Below are positions 56,865-64,000 of a DNA stretch of 64,000 nucleotides, one piece after another. The position numbers and the translations under genes were made by a program. Under the pieces are notes generated by a model. It was not told the origin of the DNA and made no database searches. It worked only from the letters and a program-made list of their open reading frames with translations. This DNA is from Hysterangium stoloniferum (lineage: Eukaryota > Basidiomycota > Agaricomycetes > Hysterangiales > Hysterangiaceae), in assembly GCA_015178975.1 (NCBI GenBank), contig WHVD01000182.1:92425-156424 (forward strand), given 5' to 3'. Numbering within the stretch: position 1 is the first letter of the stretch; the number at the start of each line of letters is the position of its first letter.

Positions 56865-57317
56865 AGTTGTACGGTGGGTGGTGGGCATTCTTAGGCGCCG
56901 CAGGCACCCCAATGCGTGAGGGCGCGGAGTGCCCGAGCTTCCCCATGAGGGTCAAAAAATCCCGATGAGGGTGCGTGTGAGTGTGTGACTAAGCTGAGGC
57001 CACATTAGGGCCCGAATGTTAGTCAGCATGGGAGCAAACCCGGAGGCTTTTTGGGATTCGCGGGAGTATTTTAGCGCCGTGGGAGTATTTGTGCCACCGC
57101 GGGAGCTTTTCTGTGACATTTGTGACATACCCGGAACTATTTTTCGATGCATGGGAACTTTTTCGGCCATAGCTGCGGGAAGCCTGGAAGCCTGCTGTAA
57201 AGCCTTGAGGCTGCCATACTTTCTCCCTTCCCCTCTCCCTCCCCCGGCTTTGTCCTCTTTAAATTGTGAGGGGATCCTCTCTGGAATATTTCTCAAGGTA
57301 TCTGGGCCCATACCAAG
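56865..57317. other. unassigned GC-rich stretch
   Basis: Higher GC than its left neighbour. The words GGGAGTATTT and GGGAGCTTTT recur at 57060-57110. Possible upstream exon of the intron-bearing region, but no convincing frame. Confidence 0.35.
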
Positions 57318-57386
57318 GTGTGTTGAGGGCTCTATTGAATTGTATTAAATTTCGCTTTTTTAATAATTAAATAAATTATTCTGCAG
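57318..57386 (+). other. intron-like segment 1 (69 nt)
   Basis: GTGTGTTGAG to TTCTGCAG after CCAAG. The 3' half (TTTCGCTTTTTTAAT, ATTAAATAA) is shared with segment 2. No coding exon can be attached. Confidence 0.45.
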
Positions 57387-57477
57387 TTAGAGTCTGGCTA
57401 TCCACTGGCCCTGGACCCCCCATATTGAGCATTTATCATCTCTGAACCCTTCTTCAACTCCTCAGGCAATATAAAAG

Positions 57478-57546
57478 GTGTGGTGAGCTTCTACCAATTA
57501 TTGTTTAATTTTCGCTTTTTTTAATGATTAAATAATTTATTTGCAG
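57478..57546 (+). other. intron-like segment 2 (69 nt)
   Basis: GTGTGGTGAG to ATTTGCAG after AAAAG; same length as segment 1 and alike, although the flanking exon-like sequences differ. Confidence 0.45.
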
Positions 57547-57624
57547 TCAAATTACCCTTTCCCGGGTGTTCTTCTCATTCATAATTTTGAAATACACAGT
57601 CTGAAGACTATCCTATAATATCAG

Positions 57625-57696
57625 GTATGTTTTGGGCTTTCTCATGCTGTTGTAATATATTCATGCATTATTTTTCCCATTTTTGGGTTATTTTAG
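57625..57696 (+). other. intron-like segment 3 (72 nt)
   Basis: GTATGTTTTGGG to TTATTTTAG after ATCAG; ends three bases before the LTR of R8. Not alike to segments 1 and 2. Confidence 0.4.
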
Positions 57697-57699
57697 ATC

Positions 57700-58532
57700 T
57701 GTTAGGATACACACTCAGGCCGGGTTTCCGGAGAAACCCGCGGGATATCCGGTAGGACTTGGCTTCAGCTTATAGGCTGCACCCTCGCTAGATCGTATTG
57801 TCCAATTTCAGACAGGCGGACGGGAATCCCGGGGAGTCCAGGCGGGGGTTCGTGGGTCGTGAGTCGTAGGTCGTGAGTCGTGAGTCGTAGGTCGTGAGTC
57901 GTGAATCGAGATAGTCGAGAGAGATAGATGCGCCGGAGCCCGTGGGCTCCGACTAGTGCGAGCGGTCTGATAAGAGTAGGGTTTAGAGAGGAAAATGTAT
58001 TTAGATTACTGGGGGGAATCTAAGCTAATTTTCTGACTGGATTGTATGTACAACATCTGCCAGTTTATATAGACCGTGGAATGCATGACATACCGAATCC
58101 AGTAATAATGAGACGAAACGAGCAAAACATAAAACGGGAATAGTAAACACCAAATTGGTGTTAGGAACGGGACGGAACGGAGCGGAGTCCGAATCGTGAC
58201 AAAGCATAACCCATAACGGGAAACAGAGCGGGAGCGGAGTCCTAAATTGTGACAGGTCATTTGACTAAAACGGGAACGGGGCTCGATTAGAGCGGTGACG
58301 GGATTCTAAGCGGGTTCCGGTGACTGATGCGTGGGACGAAGACGGACATAGACAGAGATGGGGTCCGGGGGAAGTCTGGTGACTGATATGTGTCTTAATG
58401 AGGTCGAACGTAACGAGTCTTGACGTAACGGAGTCCGGTGGGAAATCCTATAAACAGACGATTGGTGCTTGTAGCGCGTGGGGGCGTACGAGTTAGTGCC
58501 CAGAGTCCGGCGGGATTTGTCCGGTCGTAACA
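57700..58532 (-). repeat. R8 3' LTR (family C, 833 bp)
   Basis: Plus strand TGTTAGGATACACAC to GGTCGTAACA. Longer than the solo copy at 5943-6758, in part because its GTCGTGAG array (about 57850-57906) has more units. Confidence 0.9.
57850..57906. repeat. 8-bp GTCGTGAG array in LTR C
   Basis: About seven units of GTCGTGAG/GTCGTAGG; the solo LTR C at 6095-6137 has fewer. Confidence 0.8.
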
Positions 58533-58550
58533 GTATCCTCCCTTTATGCC
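58533..58550 (-). promoter_or_regulatory. R8 polypurine tract
   Basis: Minus strand AAAGGGAGGATAC directly upstream of the 3' LTR start TGTTACGACC. It gives the sense direction of the element. Confidence 0.82.
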
Positions 58551-58682
58551 GAAGTCCCAAAGAGGCTCTAGACCTAAATAAGGTTCTTGTCGGCTACGCG
58601 CATGTGTCAAAAGTCATGTCGGTTACACGTATGTGTCAAAGAGTCATGTGATCTGGAAGGTAAGGTTCAAACGCGACGAGCC

Positions 58683-58690
58683 TATATAAA
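58683..58690 (+). promoter_or_regulatory. TATA box of the R8 antisense gene
   Basis: TATATAAA, 60 bp before the ATG at 58743, on the strand opposite to pol; R2 has its counterpart at 2927. Confidence 0.65.
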
Positions 58691-58742
58691 AAATTGAAAA
58701 AATAGAAATTTCTTCTTCTTTATTACCCCCATCTTCGTCACT

Positions 58743-59717
58743 ATGGGACCAAAACCAACACCACGCAAGCCAATGCCGACAGCAGGGCCCTCCACGGGCA
58801 CTCCGTATTGGGCGCCGTGGACGGCGGCCCAATTGTTGGCGTGGCGAGAAGAGCAGCGCCAGCTTCGTGAAGCAGCAGAGAGAGAGGCAAGGGAGGCTGA
58901 GGAGGCCCTGGACAGAGAGTACCAGGAAGCATTGGCCACGGAGGAAGAGGCCGCAAAGGAGAGGGAACGTGAGGCAGAGGAGGCTGCGCGAGTGGCCGCG
59001 GAGAACGCCCGGGTGGCTGCGGAGAAAGCCCGGTTGGCCGCGGAGAGGGCCGCCATTGTTGCGGGAAAAGTAAGTCCCAAATTCACTTGTCGACTTTTAC
59101 TGACTTGTGATTTTCAGCGCAAAGTGACAGAGGTGGAGTCGGAGTCCGAGGGGGAGCCAGAGAGCCCCCAAAAGGTAGGTCTCATGTCCATGGAATACCC
59201 GCGGAGACTGATCAATTCAACAGAAGGCAAGGAAGGCGGCGCCAGTCCGTCGTGGAACGAGCCGCGGTGTTCCGGTTGCAACGACCGGAACACGGAATGC
59301 AACCGAAAGGCCGGCCGGGGGCCGGGATGTTATCAATGCGTGCACCTCAAGGCGAGGTGCTCACTTGTGCACGAGCAGGCCACGGGATCCGGGGCGCGAG
59401 ACATAAGCGGGACGGACGGGTTGTCCGGGTTGGACGAGGTCCTTGGACGGATCGCCGAGGGCATCGAGGCCCAAAACGAGTTGCTCCGGAAGAGCAACAA
59501 GGTCCAAATTGTGGTGGCAAAGGAGCTGTCCGGACTCCGTGAGGAGTTTTGGAAGTTCCTGGCGGAGTATGGCGGCTATGTCTTTGAAGAGCCGCAAGTC
59601 GGGAGTTCCGAGGATGCCGGATCGGATGAGGACGGGGTTGCCGCGGAGGTCGCGGAGCTCCCTGAGGAGGTAGCTGAGGCAGAGGGGAAAAAACATAGTC
59701 CCATAAATGTAGACTGA
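58743..59717 (+). CDS. R8 antisense Zn2Cys6/coiled-coil protein
   Basis: ATG at 58743; 324 codons unspliced, convergent with pol (202 bp between the two stop codons). Residues 1-30 are Pro-rich. Residues 30-110 are a Glu/Ala/Arg coiled coil. In the unspliced frame Cys 176, 179, 186, 196, 199 and 206 give C-x2-C-x6-C-x9-C-x2-C-x6-C, within the fungal Zn2Cys6 pattern. A second helix follows (about 225-280), then an acidic tail. Intron 1 (59070-59117, 48 nt, phase 0, GTAAGT, CTGAC branch, TTTTCAG) sits where R2 has its first intron. A second intron is conserved in R2 but its 49-nt form would here shift the frame. There is no helicase or transposase motif. Zn2Cys6 proteins usually bind DNA as dimers; role here is inference. 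A captured host gene is the alternative, but both elements have it in the same place. Confidence 0.78.
   Translation: MGPKPTPRKPMPTAGPSTGTPYWAPWTAAQLLAWREEQRQLREAAEREAREAEEALDREYQEALATEEEAAKEREREAEEAARVAAENARVAAEKARLAAERAAIVAGKVSPKFTCRLLLTCDFQRKVTEVESESEGEPESPQKVGLMSMEYPRRLINSTEGKEGGASPSWNEPRCSGCNDRNTECNRKAGRGPGCYQCVHLKARCSLVHEQATGSGARDISGTDGLSGLDEVLGRIAEGIEAQNELLRKSNKVQIVVAKELSGLREEFWKFLAEYGGYVFEEPQVGSSEDAGSDEDGVAAEVAELPEEVAEAEGKKHSPINVD
59070..59117 (+). other. intron 1 of the antisense gene
   Basis: 48 nt, in frame and stop-free, so the reading frame is open with or without splicing. Position and phase agree with the R2 intron at 3316-4444. Confidence 0.7.
59175..59223 (+). other. possible intron 2 of the antisense gene
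   Basis: GTAGGT to AACAG, 49 nt. R2 has the equivalent 48-nt intron (4499-4546), which keeps frame. Here splicing would lose the Cys cluster; an AG at 59230-59231 (57 nt) or retention would keep it. Confidence 0.45.
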
Positions 59718-59919
59718 AAAGTAATATAGAAATAAAAGTAATTGAACATAAAAGTAAAGCGTGAAAAACATAAAAATAAAAGTCAAAGCCAAAGTCCGCG
59801 GAGAGTCTGCTTAAAGACTTGACAAGACATGTCAGAACCTGTAAAAGCAAAGAGAGACATAGGGCGACAGGGAATAGTGAAAATGAGTCCAAACGTAACA
59901 CGGGGTCCACGGAGTGCGG

Positions 59920-62900
59920 TCAGAGAGACGATAATGGTCCAGGTTTGAGTGGGTAAGCTGTATGAAAGTCAGTAACGATTTCCGTGGCATTACCGAGTTC
60001 CGTGGCCAAAATCCATGAGGTTTCTTCATCGGTGCCCTCGTAACCCACCCACTTGACCAAGTAAAGCAGTTTACAAGTGCGTCGACGCTTGTCAATTTTT
60101 GAATCTAAAATCTGCGAGATTTCAAACTCGGGTTCTCCGTCAATGACGACAGGAGGAGGCGGAGATTGCACGTGATCCGGGATAGTGTTAGCAGTACAAG
60201 GTTCTAGCATAGAGACATGAAATACCGGGTGTACCGCGCGCATGCTATCCAGAAGCCGTAGAGTCCAAGAAACTGAACCTACTTGTGCGATAATTTCAAA
60301 GGGACCTAAATATTTTTCAGCAAGCTTCTTTGACGGACGGGTAGTCCGGAAGAATTGAGCTTTGACATAAACACGGTCGCCAATCTTGAAGTTTGGTGGC
60401 GGGATCCGGTGTTTGTCCGCTGAATGTTGGTATTGCTCTTGGGCGGACAATATTGCAGTCCGGAGTTCCTCGTGGAGCTCGTGGAGGTCCGTGGTAAACT
60501 CTTGAGCACGGACAGAGGCGAGATTTCGTTCTGGATGTACTGTAATGTTTGGATTATATCCTTTATTTGCAAAGAACGGGGAAACGCCAGTAGTGGCCGA
60601 GGGTGCATTGTTGTAAGCAAACTCTGCAAGTGGTAACAAGGTTTTCCAATTGTCCTGTTGATAGTTGCAATATACGCGGAGGTATTGTTCCAATGTCTGG
60701 TTGACGCGTTCGGTTTGTCCGTCACCTTCCGGGTGATGTCCGGACGTGAAATGTAATGTCATGTCCAAGGATTTTCCGAGGGATCTAAAGAAGTGAGACA
60801 CGAACTCTGATCCTCGATCGGAAGTCACGTGGGATGGAACTCCGTGCTTGGAAAATACGTGGATAATGAAAAGTTCCGCTAACTGCACGGACGTAATTGT
60901 ATCATAAGTAGGGATGAATATACCTTGTTTTGAGAATTCGTCAACAACGACTAGAATAGCGGAAAAGCCTTCGGAATCCGGTAGGTGTTGAATGAAATCC
61001 ATAGATATAGAATTCCACGGGTGTTCCGGTACCGGGAGTTGTTTCAAAAGGCCGTATGGCTTGTGTCGCTGAGATTTCGAGCAGGGACAAGTAGTGCAAG
61101 ATTTACAATAGTGCTTAACGAATCCACGGAGTCCGGGCCAAGTATATTCTCTTCTTATTAATGATAGAGTTTTGTTGTACCCGCAATGTCCTGAGAGTGG
61201 ATGATCATGTTTGTATTGAAGGATCCTGAGGCGGAGGCCGTCGGAGTCCGGTACATAGATCCTATCGTCAAGTCTAATGAAACCATGTTGATCAAGAGAC
61301 CACCGAGGTTGATCAGGGTCCACAGGATTGTCTAGATGAGCTTTAGTAATGGGGTCTAGGGGAATTGCCGATAGAATATCCTGATGTAACTTCTCGATAT
61401 CCATAATGATAATTCCACGGACAATGGGATTGACGAGGAAAGTTGCGCGGACCGATGCGGTAAGTTGTTGATTCGTGAAAATAGGTTTCAGGTTGTGCGG
61501 ATTTACCGTTGCATAGTCGTTGCTCCCCTCTTTAGGATAGACGTCCCATTGTCTAGTTAAAGCGTCGGGTTTGCCGCCGAGATGGCCGGGTCGAAAACGG
61601 ATAATCATGTTGAAGGCGGAGAGATATTCAGACCAGCGGGCCTGCCGACGGGTCAAGAGTTTTGTGGTAGAAAAGTATTCCAGGTTTTTGTGATCTGTTA
61701 CAACGTCAATAGGAGCTCCTGAACCTTCCAAATAGTGTCGCCACGCTTTGAAAGCTGAAAAAATTGCCAGAAGTTCTTTATCATGAACGTCGTAGTTGAG
61801 CTCTGCTCCGGTAAAAGTCCGGGACAGAAAAGCCACGGGGTGGACTTCTCCGTCGGAGTCCTGGATAGAGAGAATGGCTCCAAGTGCATAGTCGGAGGCG
61901 TCCGTTTCAACAATGAGCGGGAAGTCCGGTTTCCAATGCGACAGAATAGGAGCTGTGGAAAAAGAATTTTTTAAAAGATTGAAAGCTTTTTGACACTTAT
62001 CGTTAAAGTTCCACGGAGTACCCTTACGCGTAAGACGGGTAAGGGGTATTGTGATGTCGGAATATCCACGGATAAAACGTCTATAAAAATTGGCAAAGCC
62101 GAGGAAGGATTGTATATCTTTAACTTTTCGGGGTTCGGGCCAATCTTTGATGACTTGCACTTTAGTTTCGTCCATGCGGAGTCCATCGGGTCCCATCATG
62201 AAACCTAGGTATTCCACGGAGTCCGTGTCAAAAGTACATTTTTTACCATTTGCGAATAAACCATGTTGTCTGAGCCTCCGGAGAACCTCACGGACTTGTT
62301 TGTCGTGTTCCGCGGGATTCTCGGAGTAGATAAGAATGTCGTCCAAGTAAACAATGACGCATACATCGAGCATGTCGGAGAAAATGTCGTTGATAAAACG
62401 CTGAAAAACAGACGGGGCATTAGTGAGTCCAAAAGGGATGACCAACCACTCGAAGGCCCCATAGCGGGTTCTAAAAGTGGTTTTCCATTCGTCACCCGCG
62501 GCAATCCGGACCAAATGATAGGCGTGCTTGAGATCTATTTTGGTGTAAATCCGGGCATTCCGCGGAGCATCGAGCAGGTCAGATATAAGTGGGAGTGGAT
62601 ATTTGTCCTTTTTGGTGACAGCATTGAGTCCTCTAAAATCAACACATAGTCTAAGGGATCCATCCTTTTTTCTGACAAACAAAACAGGTGCTCCAAAAGG
62701 AGACTTCGAGGGTCGAATAAAACCTATGGACAAATGTTCATCCAGGAAATCATGGATTGCGGATAGTTCCGTGGACGAAAGCGGGTAAATATGTCCTAGG
62801 GGTGGCTGGGCGCCATCTTCAAGATCGATTTTTAAGTCGTATTCTCTGTGAGGCGGAAGCCGGTCAGCTTTTCGCTTGCTAAAAACATCCGCGAAGTCAT

Positions 62901-63114
62901 GGTATTTCTCCGGGACGCCTTCTAGGTCAGCAGCTTGCTCAGATTCGGATACTGGGGTTGAGAAATGTCCAGTTGCTTCATCAATTTTTAAGTTGATAGT
63001 GAACGCCTGGGAACCATCCATTTTTGAAGCCCTAATAAAAGCTGCAGCATTAATCAGAGAAATGGACGGAGGTGCCGTGGGTTCCGGGGAAGCTATAGGT
63101 GCCGTAGGGATCAC
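59920..63114 (-). CDS. R8 pol: RT, RNase H, integrase, chromodomain
   Basis: 1064 open codons, numbered from the first. RT: VDFRGLN 158-164, IDLKHAY 193-199, YLDD 256-259. RNase H: Asp405, Glu447, Asp474. Integrase finger: His638, His643, Cys673, Cys676; core Asp706, Asp766, Glu802 (DD35E). Chromodomain about 998-1040 (LLYLVKWVGYEGTDEETSW), directly at the C-terminus. All catalytic residues expected for the family are present. The frame begins without ATG because it continues the protease frame, from which it is separated by a shift near 63111-63180; in R3 these are one frame. The enzyme copies element RNA and inserts the DNA into chromatin read by the chromodomain. It could be active if the shift is tolerated or is a sequence error. 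Confidence 0.95.
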   Translation of the reverse strand: MIPTAPIASPEPTAPPSISLINAAAFIRASKMDGSQAFTINLKIDEATGHFSTPVSESEQAADLEGVPEKYHDFADVFSKRKADRLPPHREYDLKIDLEDGAQPPLGHIYPLSSTELSAIHDFLDEHLSIGFIRPSKSPFGAPVLFVRKKDGSLRLCVDFRGLNAVTKKDKYPLPLISDLLDAPRNARIYTKIDLKHAYHLVRIAAGDEWKTTFRTRYGAFEWLVIPFGLTNAPSVFQRFINDIFSDMLDVCVIVYLDDILIYSENPAEHDKQVREVLRRLRQHGLFANGKKCTFDTDSVEYLGFMMGPDGLRMDETKVQVIKDWPEPRKVKDIQSFLGFANFYRRFIRGYSDITIPLTRLTRKGTPWNFNDKCQKAFNLLKNSFSTAPILSHWKPDFPLIVETDASDYALGAILSIQDSDGEVHPVAFLSRTFTGAELNYDVHDKELLAIFSAFKAWRHYLEGSGAPIDVVTDHKNLEYFSTTKLLTRRQARWSEYLSAFNMIIRFRPGHLGGKPDALTRQWDVYPKEGSNDYATVNPHNLKPIFTNQQLTASVRATFLVNPIVRGIIIMDIEKLHQDILSAIPLDPITKAHLDNPVDPDQPRWSLDQHGFIRLDDRIYVPDSDGLRLRILQYKHDHPLSGHCGYNKTLSLIRREYTWPGLRGFVKHYCKSCTTCPCSKSQRHKPYGLLKQLPVPEHPWNSISMDFIQHLPDSEGFSAILVVVDEFSKQGIFIPTYDTITSVQLAELFIIHVFSKHGVPSHVTSDRGSEFVSHFFRSLGKSLDMTLHFTSGHHPEGDGQTERVNQTLEQYLRVYCNYQQDNWKTLLPLAEFAYNNAPSATTGVSPFFANKGYNPNITVHPERNLASVRAQEFTTDLHELHEELRTAILSAQEQYQHSADKHRIPPPNFKIGDRVYVKAQFFRTTRPSKKLAEKYLGPFEIIAQVGSVSWTLRLLDSMRAVHPVFHVSMLEPCTANTIPDHVQSPPPPVVIDGEPEFEISQILDSKIDKRRRTCKLLYLVKWVGYEGTDEETSWILATELGNATEIVTDFHTAYPLKPGPLSSL

Positions 63115-63614
63115 AGGAGTCCTCGAGACTGCAGGTGCCGGAAGGCCATGGGTGCCGTGGAGGCCGAGACAGGCGCAGTTTCCTCGGTCGCCGCGGGAGT
63201 CCGGAAAGTTATACTGTTAGCTATCCAGTCAATCAACGGATTGTAGCGGGTAAGCCAGTTATGTCCTAGAACCACCGAGCAACTTGAGTCTAACTGGGTC
63301 ACATAGAAAGTGACCAATTGAGATGTTCCACAAGGGAAACTGATGGGTAAATCACAAGCTTGGGTAACAACCGAATTACTTGTGCCATCAAAGAGGCGGA
63401 GACCGACGGGATTTATCGAATAAGTTGACAAAGAATTTTTTTGCGTGAATTTTGTATCTAAAAAACAATGAGTCAAGCCGGAATCTATGAGAGCTGAAAA
63501 AACGAAATTTCGGAAGCATATTAGACATAAGTTTAACGAAAAATGAATTAGAATGTGAAGAGAGCGGATGCGTTGAGGCGAGTGAACTCTTGAATGCGCG
63601 GAGAGGCAACGCAA
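63111..63614 (-). CDS. R8 aspartic protease domain
   Basis: Catalytic Asp-Ser-Gly at residues 44-46 of the open frame (VFSALIDSGLTHCFLD), then [39 protein letters not shown] and TRYNPLIDW, the retropepsin pattern of chromoviruses. The frame ends TGA at 63111-63113, overlapping the next frame. Cleaves Gag and Gag-Pol. R2 and R3 have Asp-Ser-Ser here. Confidence 0.88.
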   Translation of the reverse strand: MRCLSAHSRVHSPQRIRSLHILIHFSLNLCLICFRNFVFSALIDSGLTHCFLDTKFTQKNSLSTYSINPVGLRLFDGTSNSVVTQACDLPISFPCGTSQLVTFYVTQLDSSCSVVLGHNWLTRYNPLIDWIANSITFRTPAATEETAPVSASTAPMAFRHLQSRGLL

Positions 63615-63672
63615 CCCTAACCCGCGCGGAGTCCGCGGGGTTGCTTACTCTTTTTTCGAATCGGCAGCCGGT

Positions 63673-64000
63673 TTATCCTTCGACGGGGTTGTCCGTGGAG
63701 GCCTTGGCTGATCGACCCTTTGAAGAGTTTGCTTTTGCCAGCGGACATTCCGGGACTCGATGACCGGGTTTCCCGCACAAGAGACAGAGGTTGTTGTCCA
63801 TACGACATTGTCTTTCTTGTGGAGTCAATTTGCCATCAGGTCCGAGTTTGCCTGAGAGGTCGGGTTTTCCGGCTTGCTTGCCGGACTGTTGACCCTTGTT
63901 GTTGTCCTTATTGTCCTTATTGTTGTTGTTCTTCGAAGACTTTTTATCGTTCTTCTTGTCGGATTGCGTGGGAGTTCTGGTTGCTGGTTGACGAATTGGT
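63673..64000 (-). CDS. R8 gag, C-terminal part
   Basis: Minus strand from the window edge: a Lys/Asn/Gln-rich linker (KSSKNNNNKDNKDNNKG), then GKLTPQERQCRMDNN and the CCHC zinc knuckle CLLCGKPGHRVPEC, ending in TAA at 63675-63673. The layout matches R3 gag. Pol follows about 60 bp further in another frame, so a shift or re-initiation is expected. The N-terminal gag domain lies outside the window. Confidence 0.9.
   Translation of the reverse strand, partial: PIRQPATRTPTQSDKKNDKKSSKNNNNKDNKDNNKGQQSGKQAGKPDLSGKLGPDGKLTPQERQCRMDNNLCLLCGKPGHRVPECPLAKANSSKGRSAKASTDNPVEG

Larger units (their letters stand above)
57700..64000 (-). mobile_element. R8: Ty3/gypsy chromovirus, family C LTR, nearly intact, cut by window edge
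   Basis: Minus strand, right to left: gag C-terminus (from 64000), protease, RT-RNase H-integrase-chromodomain, antisense gene on the plus strand, polypurine tract and 3' LTR. The 5' LTR lies beyond the window. The main pol frame is open over 1064 codons. One frameshift between protease and RT is the only pol defect seen. Confidence 0.94.

Noticed and set aside
58743-59717. Host transcription factor gene rather than element gene
   Set aside because: The same gene lies between pol and 3' LTR in R2 and R8; no independent host context was seen. Kept as the alternative.

Overview
The window looks like repeat-rich fungal DNA, most likely a basidiomycete of the Agaricomycetes type. This rests on the families seen: Ty3/gypsy chromoviruses with fungal-style Gag, a fungal-type Helitron, Tc1-like DD34E transposons, a Ty1/copia relic, and 48-53 nt introns with GTAAGT donors. 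No conserved host gene, rRNA or CRISPR array could be supported; nearly all of the window is transposable elements nested in one another. The names below are local to this report. Retroelements are R1-R8 from left to right and LTR families are A-G.

Layout. 1-620 is a CAC/GTG-rich satellite. 715-15636 is R1 (minus strand; 5' LTR of family B at 15002-15636). Its gag is split by a solo LTR G (2013-14176, TSD AGATG) and a solo LTR D (TSD GTTTC). Inside LTR G sits R2 (2256-13867, TSD GAAGG), a chromovirus with family D LTRs. R2 itself holds solo LTR E, a 674-bp MITE, solo LTR B (with solo LTR C inside it) and solo LTR F. 15637-18528 holds LTR B pieces, a copia RT relic and a SINE-like tRNA relic. 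18529-22063 is R3, a truncated sister of R2. It lies in R4 (22064-26587), a minus-strand relative of R5. 27010-27330 is a gag scrap.

27518-42080 is a Helitron N-terminal gene split by an LTR A copy and a solo LTR G. The LTR A copy contains R5 (29033-40521), the most complete element, with gag, pol with chromodomain, and an accessory ORF. 42081-44314 is a large inverted repeat. 45481-49672 holds relics R6 and R7 (R7 split by a Tc1 element). 49673-52249 is a pile of LTR A and B copies. 52252-56864 is a second Tc1-like element broken by an AT-rich segment, LTR A, a 19-bp satellite and LTR-like DNA. 56865-57696 contains three intron-like segments. 57700-64000 is R8, a chromovirus close to intact with family C LTRs that runs off the right edge.

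Most striking feature. The two chromoviruses whose 3' region is present (R2 and R8) carry an antisense, TATA-headed, intron-containing gene between the end of pol and the 3' LTR. It encodes a coiled-coil protein with a Zn2Cys6-type cysteine cluster. R5 and R4 instead carry a sense accessory ORF in the same position. Decay in the dead copies repeatedly hits CpG, including catalytic codons of reverse transcriptase and protease.
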